DNA from: Lentiprolixibacter aurantiacus
GTDB lineage: Bacteria; Bacteroidota; Bacteroidia; Flavobacteriales; Flavobacteriaceae
Length of the DNA stretch: 64,000 nt
Direction of reading: 5' to 3'
Assembly: GCF_026241225.1 (NCBI RefSeq)
Contig: NZ_JAPFQP010000002.1
Location: 434,001-498,000, forward strand
Of the stretch, positions 26,401 through 35,631 are shown in pieces. The position numbers were made by a program, and so were the translations under genes. Numbering within the stretch: position 1 is the stretch's first letter; each line of letters opens with the position of its first letter. The notes beneath the pieces were generated by a model that was not told where the DNA came from, searched no databases, and saw only the letters and a program-made list of their open reading frames with translations.

Positions 26401-26783
26401 GAAACACTGCGCTGGTTGTTGTTCTCTCCCGTGCCTACCCAAACAATATTCGCATTGTTGGGATCCAGGGTGATACAGCCAATGGAGTAACTCCCCTGTC
26501 CGTCAAATACAGGCTGGAAGGTATTACCGGCATTGATGGTTTTCCATACACCCCCTGCAGAAGTGGCCACATAATACTCATTGAAATCATCAGGGTTAAC
26601 CGCCAGATCAGAAATACGACCAGAGGTAAGTGCAGGGCCTATACTCCTGAATTTCAGGCCGGAAAGATTAGCCTCTTCCAGGACCGTTTTAGTAGTTTTT
26701 GAATTTGTTTGCTTTTTACGTTGTGCTGCTAATGATAATGTGCAAAGCATGATCACCAGAAGGAAAGTATTTCTCATTCTCAT
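23499..26783 (-). CDS. Large secreted Asp-box/VPS10-like beta-propeller protein
   Basis: The protein has 1094 residues from the ATG at 26783 (MRMRNTFLLVIML, signal ending LAAQ). The frame extends upstream without signal-like sequence. At least ten Asp-box motifs (S-x-D-x-G-x-x-W) are seen across ~90-760, for example KSLDGGKSWEHM, KSEDGGKTWNAI, TSDGGKTFDYV, SDDQGNSWDVI, TEDGGQSWRKV and SRDKGASWSNI, implying one or two sortilin/BNR-type propellers. The C-terminal ~300 residues hold a strand-rich domain (FTVTNSRGEIVRKLF) and a coiled-coil (~980-1060). Often annotated as glycosyl hydrolase, but sialidase catalytic residues are not evident. Probably a periplasmic or surface binding scaffold. Confidence 0.82.
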   Translation of the reverse strand: MRMRNTFLLVIMLCTLSLAAQRKKQTNSKTTKTVLEEANLSGLKFRSIGPALTSGRISDLAVNPDDFNEYYVATSAGGVWKTINAGNTFQPVFDGQGSYSIGCITLDPNNANIVWVGTGENNNQRSVSYGDGVYKSLDGGKSWEHMGLKNSEHIGKIIVHPDNSNVVYVAAIGPLWSAGGDRGLYKSEDGGKTWNAILTVDEHTGVNDVVMDPRNPDVLYASTFQRRRHVFTYIGGGPGSGLHKSEDGGKTWKEINKGLPKTMLGRIGLAISPANPEYIYAIVEAAEGKGGFFISTNRGASWEKRNSYATSGNYYQEIIADPVDPDRVYAMNNWMRVTSDGGKTFDYVGEDFKHIDNHVIWINPNNNMHLLSGNDGGVYESWDGGKHWSFKPNLPVTQFYKVAVDNAKPFYNIYGGTQDNFSLGGPSRTVSGNGPNNFDWFITHGGDGFESQVDPDNPNIVYAQSQYGVLVRYDKLSGEEKGIQPKERKGENSYRWNWDAPLAVSRHKSGRIYFAANKLFKSDDQGNSWDVISEDLTRNLDRNKLPVMGRIWGIDAVMKNQSTSPYGAIVAFSESPKNENLLYVGTDDGLIQITEDGGQSWRKVGRFPGVPERTYVNAVFASKHDENVVYACFNNHKNGDFKPYVFMSRDKGASWSNISSNLPERGSAYAIEEDHVDPSLLFVGTEFGVFFSDNRGGEWKQLKGGMPTIAVRDIAIQEEHNDLVLGTFGRGFYVLDDYSSLRGISQELQKEAALFSVRDALQFEMAYPLGLPDKAFMGDNFYIGDNLGSEAIFTWYLKESIDTKEKIRKEASKKLTKDGKDNPYPTYEALKDEADEMSPQLVFTVTNSRGEIVRKLFTSPEKGLKRIKWDLRYATQEPINFRKPAFYNPFGGDSKGALVEPGTYTVSLSKIVDEVETALAAPVSFEVTPLNNTVLPATDRDALAQFQQEVNTLSGKVRSVQNSLSELSNELKFMKEAIKRTPGKHGDLLKGWKALDDEMKAIRLKLNGDRIAGRLDQGTPPSIASRIGSLQYEQSNSTGTPTETHRRTFAIAKEEFAPVYAQAKDLVNNKFDAFRKRLKESGAPYTPGNLHFLE

Positions 26784-27203
26784 ATAGATTGGTTTGAACT
26801 TAAATTGAACTGAAAGGTATTGAATATTCCTGTTCCAGTCATCCCAAAAAGACAAAAACTGTCCTGCCAGTTTAATTCCCCTCCTGCCTTTCCTGGCATC
26901 TAAAAAAATAGGGAGGTCTATCTGCAGTATTTATCCTTTGAAACCTCATTTTTAAATAATCTCGATTACTTTTTATGACTTATATCATAGGCAGTAAAAA
27001 GGAGCTGTCAGACCTTTGAATACTGCAAAAAAGGAAACTTTAGAGGTAACTATTTATAAACCTGAAAATCTTCCATTTGTACTCGCAAGAACAGACGCAT
27101 TCAGTGTATAAATGCCTTCGTAGAATGATGCTGAAAATGCCTTCTCCCGTATTTTCTGGTATACAAGACCAAACAGTAATAACATCCTATAATCAATTGT
27201 AAC
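26784..27203. promoter_or_regulatory. Divergent intergenic region with an FNR/CRP-like palindrome
   Basis: No gene was seen in 420 bp. TATGACTTATATCATA at 26974-26989 is a palindrome with arms TATGA/TCATA, and its core TGAC-TTAT-ATCA fits the TGAY-N4-RTCA pattern of Crp/Fnr-family sites. It lies 215 bp before the OFA transporter and 190 bp before the propeller gene. Confidence 0.4.
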
Positions 27204-28451
27204 ATGGCTACACAAAACAGAAGCTTCGTAATACTGGGGGCAACCCTAATTCAACTGGCACTGGGCGCTATTTATGCCTGGCCTGTATTTACTCCTGTAT
27301 TGAAAGATGCGGACTGGAGTAAAACCGAAACCCAGATCGTATTTGCGGTGGGACTGGCCATGTTTGCCCTTTCCATGATCTTTGCCGGTAAGAAAATGAA
27401 AACCTGGGGCCCCCGAAAGCTGGCAATTTTGGGAGGTATTGTCCTTGGGGCAGGCTACTTGTTTGCGGGGCTTTTTGGAGCTACTGATTTTATAACCTTG
27501 CTGATCAGTATTGGAGTCATTGGCGGGATAGGGATCGGACTGGCCTATGTAGTTCCCATAGCTGTGGGCATTCAATGGTTCCCCAACCGCAAGGGAATGA
27601 TCACGGGGATTGCCGTGGCCGGCTTTGGATTTGGTGCCTTATTCTGGGTAAAACTGGCGGGTTCCTGGGGAGATCTGCTGATCCAGATAGGCATCGCCAA
27701 AACGTTTATGCTCTATGGGGCCCTTTTCTTTTTGATGATCGTATTGGGCAGTATCTGGATGAAAAACCCTCCGGCAGGCTGGGAACCCGAAGGAGGTATC
27801 AAGGAAGAGGAAAGAAAAAAAACAACTACGGTGGTTCGGGAAATGAGTCCCAAAGAAATGCTGCGTACTCCGCAATTCTACATGATCTTCCTGACCTTTG
27901 CCTTTAGTGCAGGTGCCGGGCTGATGTCTATCGGCCTCATGAAATTATACCCTATGGAAGCTCTTATGGCAAACGGATTTTCAGAACTCCGGGCCAGTGC
28001 TATAGCCGGCACGGCTATTGCTGTGTTCTTTAGTCTGGCCAATGGCCTGGGAAGGATCTTATGGGGTGTTATCAGCGATGCCCTGGGCAGGAGGCGATCT
28101 ATCATCATCCTGACCTTTACACAGGGAGTATTCGTAATACTTTTCACCTATATGGCTGGAAGTGAACTGTTGCTATACCTTGCAGCAACCCTTATTGGCT
28201 TTAATTACGGCGGACTTTTTGCACTATTCCCTGCAACTACAGCAGATGTCTTTGGTTTAAAAAGTGTGGGGCAGAACTATCCCTATGTGTTCCTGGCCTA
28301 TGGCTTTGGCGGGATCTTCGGACCTATACTCGGTGGTTACCTGGGCGACCTCGGCAATTTCCCGGCAGCCTTTACCATATCAGGGGTTCTGGTATTGTTA
28401 AGCACCCTGCTGATCTATTTTGTAAAGCACGTGCGGGAAGCCCGTTCTTAA
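27204..28451 (+). CDS. OFA-family major facilitator transporter
   Basis: The protein has 415 residues with 12 predicted helices. The N-terminal LGAIYAWPVFTPVL and the later FNYGGLFALFPATTADVFG are hallmarks of the oxalate:formate antiporter (OFA) family, as is the central charged loop (~195-225, PEGGIKEEERKKTT). Substrates range from oxalate to other monocarboxylates. No oxalate- or formate-metabolising gene lies nearby, so 'oxalate' should not be assumed. Convergent with the AraC-type gene (19-bp gap). Confidence 0.88.
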   Translation: MATQNRSFVILGATLIQLALGAIYAWPVFTPVLKDADWSKTETQIVFAVGLAMFALSMIFAGKKMKTWGPRKLAILGGIVLGAGYLFAGLFGATDFITLLISIGVIGGIGIGLAYVVPIAVGIQWFPNRKGMITGIAVAGFGFGALFWVKLAGSWGDLLIQIGIAKTFMLYGALFFLMIVLGSIWMKNPPAGWEPEGGIKEEERKKTTTVVREMSPKEMLRTPQFYMIFLTFAFSAGAGLMSIGLMKLYPMEALMANGFSELRASAIAGTAIAVFFSLANGLGRILWGVISDALGRRRSIIILTFTQGVFVILFTYMAGSELLLYLAATLIGFNYGGLFALFPATTADVFGLKSVGQNYPYVFLAYGFGGIFGPILGGYLGDLGNFPAAFTISGVLVLLSTLLIYFVKHVREARS

Positions 28452-28470
28452 GTAATATTGTAAACCCGAC

Positions 28471-29379
28471 TTAATTCAGGTTACGGAATTCGTTAGGTGA
28501 ATGCCCTACTTTTTGTTTGAATAAGCGGCTGAAGTGCTGGGGGTATTTAAATCCGAGCTCATATGCAATTTCACTGACGGATTTGCTGGGGTCGAACACC
28601 TTTTCCTTGGCCACCTCGATTAGTCGGTTCTGTATATATTCCTGTGCCGACTTCCCGGTTTCTTTCTTGACCATATCCCCAAAATAATTAGGGGACAAAT
28701 GGAACTGGTCTGCAAAATAACTTACGGAAGGCAAGCCTTGTTTTTGGGGTAGCTCCGATGAAAAATAATCGCCCAGCATGCTGTCGAACTTCTCCAGGGA
28801 TTCCTGATGAGCTACTTCCCGGGTCAGGAACTGCCTATCGTAAAAGCGCAGGCAATAATCCAGCAACAGTTCCAGGTTGGAGACGATCAGTTTTTTGGTG
28901 TGCTTATCCATGTTTTGTTCCAGCTCAAACTGGATCTTATCTAGCAAACTAAGAATAATCTTGCGTTCCCTGGTCGAAAGGTGCAGGGCCTCCTTTACCG
29001 AATAGGAGAAAAAAGTATAGGCATGGATTTTTTTGGCCAGATCGGTACCCTGAAGCAGATCAGGATGAAACATCAGAGCATAACCTTCGGGCTTATAATT
29101 TGGATCCGGACTAAGGCCAACGGTTTGATCCGGACCTATAAAAACCAGGGTCCCCTCATCGTAATCATAAGACTTACCCCCGTATTTGATCTTGCAGTGT
29201 TTGCTGTCTTTCAGGAAAACGGCATAACAACTAAAATGCAGTCCATCGTAGCCTTTGTTAGAATATTGTCCGTGGTCAAATTTTGAATAGTCCAGAATGC
29301 TGATCAGCGGGTGTAAGACTTCATAATTACGCAACTTAAAATAATCGGATACCGAGTTGACATGCAAAATATTTTCCAT
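28471..29379 (-). CDS. AraC-family transcriptional regulator
   Basis: The protein has 302 residues. The N-terminal ~150 residues form a cupin-like sensor (KHCKIKYGGKSYDYDEGTLV, YKPEGYALMFHPDLL). The C-terminal ~100 contain the two AraC helix-turn-helices, the second as SVSEIAYELGFKYPQHFSRL and FKQKVGHSPNEFR. It is transcribed away from the DUF5916 gene, and the 157 bp between them carry a palindrome and tandem repeats, so it probably regulates itself and the DUF5916 gene, perhaps in response to a small carbon ligand. Confidence 0.9.
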   Translation of the reverse strand: MENILHVNSVSDYFKLRNYEVLHPLISILDYSKFDHGQYSNKGYDGLHFSCYAVFLKDSKHCKIKYGGKSYDYDEGTLVFIGPDQTVGLSPDPNYKPEGYALMFHPDLLQGTDLAKKIHAYTFFSYSVKEALHLSTRERKIILSLLDKIQFELEQNMDKHTKKLIVSNLELLLDYCLRFYDRQFLTREVAHQESLEKFDSMLGDYFSSELPQKQGLPSVSYFADQFHLSPNYFGDMVKKETGKSAQEYIQNRLIEVAKEKVFDPSKSVSEIAYELGFKYPQHFSRLFKQKVGHSPNEFRNLN

Positions 29380-29411
29380 GGCCTGCTAAATTTTTACCTA
29401 AAGATAAGCTA

Positions 29412-29486
29412 TTGATTTCCAGGAAATCAAATCCAAATCCAGGAATCCGTAATTAAGGTATAAACATCCGTAATTTGGGTAATAAA
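29412..29486. promoter_or_regulatory. Operator-like repeats between AraC regulator and DUF5916 gene
   Basis: A perfect palindrome TTGATTTCC-A-GGAAATCAA occupies 29412-29430. It is followed by a direct repeat, ATCCGTAATTaaGGTATAAA (29445-29464) and ATCCGTAATTtgGGTAATAA (from 29466), offset by 21 bp, two helical turns. Tandem same-orientation half-sites at this spacing suit AraC-type dimers. They end ~18 bp before the -7 box of the DUF5916 gene. Confidence 0.65.
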
Positions 29487-29504
29487 GGATGGCAAATGAA
29501 GGAC

Positions 29505-29512
29505 TAATTTTG
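29505..29512 (+). promoter_or_regulatory. Bacteroidota -7 box for the DUF5916 gene
   Basis: TAATTTTG matches TAnnTTTG, 24 bp before the start codon. The nearest upstream TTG (29475-29477) is 27 bp away, slightly beyond the usual -33 spacing, which suits an activator-dependent promoter. Confidence 0.5.
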
Positions 29513-29536
29513 TCGTAGTTCCATTTATAAGAAAGT

Positions 29537-31735
29537 ATGTCATTCTCACGTTCCCTTTTCCTGGCTACTTATTTATTTATCGGAGCTATTGGTTTCAGCC
29601 AGAACAGCTCCAAGCAACTTAAAGCTAAATTCATTGAAGAAGAGCTGGTCCTGGACGGATACCTTGACGAAGCTGTTTGGGCGGAAGCCGAGGAAGGCAA
29701 GGATTTCATGCAGTTCTTCCCTACCGATTCTGTTCAGGCCACTCACCAGACCAAAGTTAAGGTGGTGTATTCTGAAACTACGCTGTACGTAGCATTCTAT
29801 GCCGAAGCACCGGATGGTGCCTACGTGGTTTCTTCTCTCCGCAGGGATTTTGGTGGGACCACCAATGACAATGTCTCCCTGCTATTCGATACCTTCAATG
29901 ACGGGACCACAGCTTTCTTTTTTGGCATTACACCTTACGGGGTTCGTCGGGAGGGGCTGGTGTCCGAAGGAGGTACGAGCTTCAACAACACCTGGGATGT
30001 CAAATGGAAGGCCGAGGCACAACGCTACGACGACCATTACACCGTTGAAGTAGCCATACCCTTTACTTCCCTAAAATTTGTGGAGGGTGCCACCCGCTGG
30101 CGGTTTCGACCCTATCGCTGGAACATACAGACGAACGAACAGAGCACCTGGGTAGGCGTTCCCCAGCAGCAAATATTTTCAAGCCTGGCATACATGGGGG
30201 AATTAATCTTTGAGAAGCCTCTGGGACGATCCCGCACGCCATTTACCCTTATTCCCTACATTAATACCCTGGCCGATTATAATTATGCAACCGACCAATC
30301 CGAAACCAACTTCAAAACCGGGGGCGATGCCAAAGTAGCCGTGGGCAATAGTATGAACCTGGATATTACCCTGAATCCGGATTTTTCAAATGTAGAGGTC
30401 GATGATATCTTTACCAACCTCACCCGTTTCGAGTTGAGGCTTCCCGAAAAACGACAGTTTTTCATTGACAACAGCGACCTTTTCGAAAGTTTTGGGAACA
30501 CCTTTAACGAGGCCCGTCCGTTCTTCTCCAGGAGAATTGGCCTGGCACGGGATACCCTGGGCAACCTTATCCAGAATGATATTATCGGTGGGGTGCGCCT
30601 TAGTGGAAAATTGAACAAGGACTGGCGACTTGGGGTACTCAACATTCAGACCGAAAAGGACGCCGCGAATGAAATTGCCTCTAACAACAACATGATGCTC
30701 GCCTTACAGCGCAAGGTGGGTAAACGTTCCAATATAAGTGCGTTCTGGGTAAACAGGCAGGCCATGGGCGACAGGGAGTTCCTGCAGCCCGAAGAAGCGT
30801 TTAACCGGGTCATCGGGGCCGATTACAACTTGGCTACGGCAGACAACATTTGGACAGGCCGGGCTTACCTCCATAAATCGTTTCAACCAGGGGATTCCAA
30901 AGGCAACCTTTCTTCCCAGGCTACCTTTACTTATAATCCGAGACGTTGGCGCATAGTGCAGGATCTGGTCTACGTGAACCAGGATTTTCAGGCCGATCTG
31001 GGCTTTGTTCCCCGTACGGACTTCATCAAGTGGGGTAATGGCATACAGCGCATCTTCTACCCCTCCAAAGGAATTTTTAACACCCATGGGCTGCGGTTTT
31101 TATCCATACTCTACTGGCGCCCTTCCCTGGACTATCAGAATACAGACCGGCTCTTTAACTTAGAATGGGAGACCGCTTTTAAAAACAATGCAACAGCCCA
31201 GGCCTCCTTTGCCCATAATTATATTTTCCTGGCAGCACCCTTTGACCCTACACGGACTCCTGGAGCAACTCCATTGCCAGGCAACCAGGGCTACCATTTC
31301 AATCAGTTGCAGTTTCGATACCAGTCCAACAACACTAGCCTGGTCACCTACGGCGCCAATGCTGCTGTCGGCCGCTTTTTTAATGGTGAAGTACTTACGC
31401 TGGGTGCCCAGTTGGGATATCGTTTCCAGCCCTGGGCCAACGTACAACTGGGGGTTAATTATGACGGGATTCGGTTACCCGAACCCTATGCCGATGCAGA
31501 TATCTGGCTGGCCACGGCAAGAACGGAGATCACCTTCAGCAAATCCCTTTTCTGGAATACGCTGATCCAATACAGCAACCAGCGGGACAACTTTGGGGTC
31601 AACTCCCGACTACAATGGCGGTTTGCCCCCTTATCTGACCTGTTCCTCGTGTATAACGACAACTATTTTACGGAAACCTTTGCGCCCCGGTTCCGTTCGA
31701 TCAATTTAAAACTGACCTATTGGTTGAACCTTTAA
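29537..31735 (+). CDS. DUF5916 outer-membrane protein with CBM9-like N-terminal domain
   Basis: The protein has 732 residues. After a signal peptide (~1-21, GFSQ), residues ~28-225 resemble the CBM9-like fold ([57 protein letters not shown]). The remaining ~500 residues are a transmembrane beta-barrel with alternating strands, ending in an aromatic-rich strand ([10 protein letters not shown]). This is the DUF5916 architecture common in Bacteroidota, thought to bind or import surface ligands. No SusC/SusD is present here. Likely controlled by the divergent AraC protein. Confidence 0.85.
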   Translation: MSFSRSLFLATYLFIGAIGFSQNSSKQLKAKFIEEELVLDGYLDEAVWAEAEEGKDFMQFFPTDSVQATHQTKVKVVYSETTLYVAFYAEAPDGAYVVSSLRRDFGGTTNDNVSLLFDTFNDGTTAFFFGITPYGVRREGLVSEGGTSFNNTWDVKWKAEAQRYDDHYTVEVAIPFTSLKFVEGATRWRFRPYRWNIQTNEQSTWVGVPQQQIFSSLAYMGELIFEKPLGRSRTPFTLIPYINTLADYNYATDQSETNFKTGGDAKVAVGNSMNLDITLNPDFSNVEVDDIFTNLTRFELRLPEKRQFFIDNSDLFESFGNTFNEARPFFSRRIGLARDTLGNLIQNDIIGGVRLSGKLNKDWRLGVLNIQTEKDAANEIASNNNMMLALQRKVGKRSNISAFWVNRQAMGDREFLQPEEAFNRVIGADYNLATADNIWTGRAYLHKSFQPGDSKGNLSSQATFTYNPRRWRIVQDLVYVNQDFQADLGFVPRTDFIKWGNGIQRIFYPSKGIFNTHGLRFLSILYWRPSLDYQNTDRLFNLEWETAFKNNATAQASFAHNYIFLAAPFDPTRTPGATPLPGNQGYHFNQLQFRYQSNNTSLVTYGANAAVGRFFNGEVLTLGAQLGYRFQPWANVQLGVNYDGIRLPEPYADADIWLATARTEITFSKSLFWNTLIQYSNQRDNFGVNSRLQWRFAPLSDLFLVYNDNYFTETFAPRFRSINLKLTYWLNL

Positions 31736-31797
31736 CTAAAATCATTACAGGAGGATTTGAGTCTCAAAAAATCGTAAATTCAGAGAAACTATATATC

Positions 31798-32253
31798 ATG
31801 GCAAATTTCAAACTAAACATCAATGGCAAGATACAGGAGGTAGATGTAGATCCGAACACCCCATTGCTTTGGGTATTGCGTGAACATCTGAACCTCGTGG
31901 GGGCAAAATACGGTTGCGGAATTGCACAATGCGGCAGCTGTACCGTACATGTACAGGGCGTAGCAGTGAGATCCTGTATGCTTGCAGTATCAACTGTGGG
32001 CAATCAGGAAATAACCACCATAGAAGGACTTTCAGAAAACGGGGAGCACCCGGTTCAAGAGGCCTGGCTGGAACTGGATGTGCCCCAGTGCGGGTACTGC
32101 CAGACGGGGCAGATAATGACTGCAGCAGCATTGTTGGAGAACAACCCAAACCCATCGGATGAAGAAATTGACATGGCTATGAACGGGAACATATGCCGGT
32201 GTGGTACCTATGTACGAATCAAGAAAGCCATCAAACTGGCTGCCAATTCCTAA
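31798..32253 (+). CDS. iorA: (2Fe-2S) small subunit of a molybdenum hydroxylase (IorA type)
   Basis: The protein has 151 residues from the ATG at 31798; an earlier in-frame start at 31720 overlaps the DUF5916 gene. The ferredoxin-like cluster uses Cys40, 45, 48, 60 ([11 protein letters not shown] … RSC). The helical second cluster uses Cys98, 101, 133, 135 (QCGYCQTGQ … NICRCGTY). This is the electron-transfer subunit of xanthine-dehydrogenase-family enzymes of the two-subunit isoquinoline oxidoreductase type, which lack an FAD subunit. The partner follows 18 bp later. Confidence 0.9.
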   Translation: MANFKLNINGKIQEVDVDPNTPLLWVLREHLNLVGAKYGCGIAQCGSCTVHVQGVAVRSCMLAVSTVGNQEITTIEGLSENGEHPVQEAWLELDVPQCGYCQTGQIMTAAALLENNPNPSDEEIDMAMNGNICRCGTYVRIKKAIKLAANS

Positions 32254-32271
32254 TCCTCAAAAATCAGAAAA

Positions 32272-34533
32272 ATGAAACTCGTACAAACACAAATCGGAAG
32301 ACGCGCTTTTATTAAGAACACAAGTCTGGCTAGTGGCGGATTGGTACTGGGATTTAGCATTTTAAATTCCTGCAAGCCCAAGGATATAGAGACGATGGCT
32401 GTTAAGGAAATGCCCAATGAATGGTTTGAAATCAATGCCTATCTGAAAATTGGCGACAATGGCCTGGTTACCATCATGTCGCCCAACCCGGAATTTGGGC
32501 AGGGTGTAATTACTTCCATGCCTATGATTGTGGCAGATGAACTGGATATTGCCTGGGAGAATGTGCTTGTTGAACAGGCTAACCTGAACGCAGAGGATTA
32601 CGGATGGCAGTTTACGGGCGGAAGCCAGGGGATTAGACGCAGGTGGCAGGGTCTCCGGATGGCAGGGGCTACTGCCAGACAAATGCTGAAAGAAGCGGCT
32701 GCTGAGTCCTGGAAGGTACCGGTATCTGAAATCACCACTTCAGAAGGGATCCTCCTCCATGAAAATAGCGGCAATTCTGCAGGATACGGTGAAATGGCCT
32801 CTTTGGCTGCGCAGCGAGAAGTACCTGAGGAGGTCCCATTGAAGGAAGTCAAAGATTTTACCATTATCGGCACTCCTAAAAAAGATGTAGAGGCCAGGAA
32901 GGTAGTTACAGGTAAGCCGTTATTCGGAGTAGATTATCAGTTCAAGGGGGCACTGGTTGCCATGGCCACGCATCCCCCGGCATTTGGACTTAAATTAAAA
33001 TCGTATGACGACAGCGCCGTAAGAAATATGCCCGGAATTGTTGATGTCTTCCCGATTAAATCCCTGGAGGAGGGCGCCACACGCGGTTATTTCGACACCA
33101 CTGCCTTTACCGATCTGGTTGTGGTGGTTGGTAAAACCACCTGGGAGGTCATGAATGCAAGGAAGCAATTAAGGGTAAGCTGGGAACCCATTGCAGACCA
33201 CAAGTTAACCATTGACCGCTTTGGCAACCAAATGGAAATTGATGTACCCAAGGGGCTTGAAAATACAGACCAGCATTATGCCCAAATGAATGAAATGGCC
33301 AGCATGCCGGGTACAATTGCACGTAAGGACGGTGATCCGGAAAAGGCTTTTAAAAATGCTGCCAAGGTCATAGAGAGATCATACAGTTGTCCCTTCCTGG
33401 CCCATAATTGTATGGAGCCCATGAACTTCTTTGCGAATGTGACGGAAGAAAAGGCGTTACTTGCTGGTCCTTTACAGGCACCGGCTCTTGCAGAAGCAAC
33501 TGTGGCTGCCCGTTTGGGCATACCCATTGAAAACATAGAAGTAGAACTCACCCGCATGGGAGGCGGTTTTGGAAGAAGGGCTTATGGCCACTACGCCGTG
33601 GAAGCGGCCGTTATTTCAAAACAGTTAAAGGCCCCTGTTAAACTGGTATACGATCGGGAAGACGATATGACCTTTGGAATTTATCGTCCCTCCTATCATG
33701 CCACTTACAGGGCTGCCCTGGATGAAAACAACAATCTGGTCGCTTTTCATGTAAAAGCGGGAGGCGTACCAGAGACTCCCCTATTTGCCAACCGGTTCCC
33801 GGCCGGGGCGGTTGACAACTACCTGGCGGAACAATGGGAGATCAATTCCAATATCACCATCGGTGCCTTCAGGGCCCCGCGTTCCAATTTTATGGCAGGT
33901 GTGGAACAGGCCTTCCTGGATGAAGTTGCGGAACTCGCCGGTAAGGATCCGATAGATTTCAGGTTGGAGCTTTTGAAAAAAGCAAAAGATAATCCCGTTG
34001 GTGAAAACAATGATTACGATCCCGTACGCTATGCCGGAGTACTCGAATTGGTGCGGGAAAAATCAAATTGGGATAATTCCCCTGCGAATGCCAATAGGGG
34101 TGTTGCGGCCTATTTCTGTCATAACAGTTATGCAGCCCACGTACTCGATGTGATCATGGAAAATGGCCAACCCAAAGTAGAAAAAGTGGTTTGTGCCCTG
34201 GATTGTGGAATAGTGGTTAACCCGGATGCTGCAGCAAACATGGCCGAAGGTGCCATTGTAGACGGAATTGGCAATGCCATGTACGGAACGCTTTCCTTTA
34301 CGGATGGCAAACCCGATCAAACCAATTTTGATCGTTATCGCATCATTCGCCATGCCGAGGCGCCGAAAGAGATTGAGGTGCATTTTGTTAAAAACGAAAT
34401 CGACCCAACAGGTTTAGGGGAACCTCCTTTCCCACCTGTACCCGGAGCCTTGGCCAATGCCCTATACAAAGCCACCGGTAGAAGGTTATACCACCAGCCA
34501 TTTATCAACGACAGGCCTCCTCTGGTTGGTTAA
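32272..34533 (+). CDS. iorB: Molybdopterin large subunit (IorB/aldehyde oxidase type), Tat-exported
   Basis: The protein has 753 residues. The N-terminus has a twin-arginine motif (IGRRAFIKN, Arg10-Arg11) and a hydrophobic stretch, then two linked molybdopterin-binding halves: PNPEFGQGVITSMPMIVADE, HNCMEPMNFFANV, LTRMGGGFGRRAYGHYAVE and GAFRAPRSNFMAGVEQAFLD. Near the C-terminus GLGEPPFPPVPGALANAL supplies the conserved catalytic Glu. The family hydroxylates N-heterocycles or oxidises aldehydes in the periplasm, passing electrons through IorA to a cytochrome. The substrate is unknown. It heads a run of carbohydrate- and ester-active genes. Confidence 0.88.
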   Translation: MKLVQTQIGRRAFIKNTSLASGGLVLGFSILNSCKPKDIETMAVKEMPNEWFEINAYLKIGDNGLVTIMSPNPEFGQGVITSMPMIVADELDIAWENVLVEQANLNAEDYGWQFTGGSQGIRRRWQGLRMAGATARQMLKEAAAESWKVPVSEITTSEGILLHENSGNSAGYGEMASLAAQREVPEEVPLKEVKDFTIIGTPKKDVEARKVVTGKPLFGVDYQFKGALVAMATHPPAFGLKLKSYDDSAVRNMPGIVDVFPIKSLEEGATRGYFDTTAFTDLVVVVGKTTWEVMNARKQLRVSWEPIADHKLTIDRFGNQMEIDVPKGLENTDQHYAQMNEMASMPGTIARKDGDPEKAFKNAAKVIERSYSCPFLAHNCMEPMNFFANVTEEKALLAGPLQAPALAEATVAARLGIPIENIEVELTRMGGGFGRRAYGHYAVEAAVISKQLKAPVKLVYDREDDMTFGIYRPSYHATYRAALDENNNLVAFHVKAGGVPETPLFANRFPAGAVDNYLAEQWEINSNITIGAFRAPRSNFMAGVEQAFLDEVAELAGKDPIDFRLELLKKAKDNPVGENNDYDPVRYAGVLELVREKSNWDNSPANANRGVAAYFCHNSYAAHVLDVIMENGQPKVEKVVCALDCGIVVNPDAAANMAEGAIVDGIGNAMYGTLSFTDGKPDQTNFDRYRIIRHAEAPKEIEVHFVKNEIDPTGLGEPPFPPVPGALANALYKATGRRLYHQPFINDRPPLVG

Positions 34534-34559
34534 TCCTAACTGGAGCAATGCACCTGTGA

Positions 34560-35123
34560 ATGAGTAAAAAAAACATTTTTGAAAGACTGAGGTCCGGTGA
34601 GGTCATCCCTATGGACGACCCGGACTATGGCCATATTCGGGAAGCCGTAAATACAACCCTGGGCATATCGAAAAAAATGAACAATGCCGGTAATCTGGAT
34701 GAAATACGCCAGTATCTGGGAGATATCATAGGGAAACCGGTTGATAAAACCACTACGGTTTTTACACCTTTTTACACCAATATCGGAAGGAACATTTCTC
34801 TTGGAAAAAATGTCTTTATCAACCATGCCTGCAGTTTTCTGGATTTGGGTGGAATCGTCATTGAAGATGGGGTAATGATTGGCCCGAAAGTAAATATTAC
34901 CTCAGAGAGTCATCCCACGGAGGCTGGTATCAGAAAGACCATGGTGCCAAAAATGGTGATAGTAAAACGCAATGCGTGGATCGGTGTGGGGGCCACCATC
35001 CTGCCAGGGGTTACTATAGGTGAAAATGCGGTAGTGGCAGCCGGGGCTGTGGTCAACAGGGATGTACCCGCCAATACCGTAGTAGCAGGAATACCGGCCA
35101 AAGTAATTAAACATTTGAATTAA
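34560..35123 (+). CDS. Sugar O-acetyltransferase (maltose/galactoside acetyltransferase type)
   Basis: The protein has 187 residues. It has a short helical N-terminal Mac domain (KKNIFERLRSGEVIPMDDP) and a left-handed beta-helix of hexapeptide repeats (GKNVFINHACSFLDLGGI, IGVGATILPGVTIGENAVV, ANTVVAGIPAKVIK). Trimeric enzymes of this kind acetylate sugars from acetyl-CoA in the cytoplasm. It starts 26 bp after iorB and is followed 16 bp later by the cupin gene, so it belongs to the same transcript. Confidence 0.9.
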   Translation: MSKKNIFERLRSGEVIPMDDPDYGHIREAVNTTLGISKKMNNAGNLDEIRQYLGDIIGKPVDKTTTVFTPFYTNIGRNISLGKNVFINHACSFLDLGGIVIEDGVMIGPKVNITSESHPTEAGIRKTMVPKMVIVKRNAWIGVGATILPGVTIGENAVVAAGAVVNRDVPANTVVAGIPAKVIKHLN

Positions 35124-35139
35124 CATTAAAGACGCTATA

Positions 35140-35622
35140 ATGAAAAAGTTATTTGTTGTATCAGGCATTTTCTTTTTGGTAGCAGTTTCCTGCAAGGATG
35201 CAGCAGAAGGGAAATCTGAAGAAAACGAACAGGCAGAGGCCATCTTTCCAAAAGGTCAAAAAGGTCCTTCTGAATTTTTTACCGGTAATGCCTATCCCTA
35301 TGGCCTGGTGGCAATGGATTCTGTCTATACCACCCTGGCCGGGAATGTCTACTTTGAGCCTGGTGCCAGAAGCCATTGGCATTCCCATCCCCCCGGGCAA
35401 ATATTGATTGTAACCGGGGGTGTTGGCTATCACCAAATTGAAGGGCAGGCCAAAGAAACCATAAAAAAGGGTGATGTGGTTCAATGTCCCCCAAATACCA
35501 AGCATTGGCATGGCGCCTCAAAAGATGAAGGTATGTCTCACATTTACATCATACCCAACACGGAAAAAGGGGTGGTTAATTGGATGGAAGCCGTTACGGA
35601 TGAACAATATTTGAACAATTAA
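35140..35622 (+). CDS. Cupin-domain lipoprotein
   Basis: The protein has 160 residues. The lipoprotein signal ends FFLVAVSC (Cys19). Residues ~60-145 form one cupin barrel with metal ligands in RSHWHSHPPGQ and a second motif KHWHGASKDEG. Related single-domain cupins (carboxymuconolactone-decarboxylase-associated, or R-selective hydroxynitrile lyase-like) use Mn2+ or Fe2+. Here it would act in the periplasm or at the surface. It is cotranscribed with the acetyltransferase and esterase. Confidence 0.82.
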   Translation: MKKLFVVSGIFFLVAVSCKDAAEGKSEENEQAEAIFPKGQKGPSEFFTGNAYPYGLVAMDSVYTTLAGNVYFEPGARSHWHSHPPGQILIVTGGVGYHQIEGQAKETIKKGDVVQCPPNTKHWHGASKDEGMSHIYIIPNTEKGVVNWMEAVTDEQYLNN

Positions 35623-35631
35623 TATTTCAAT

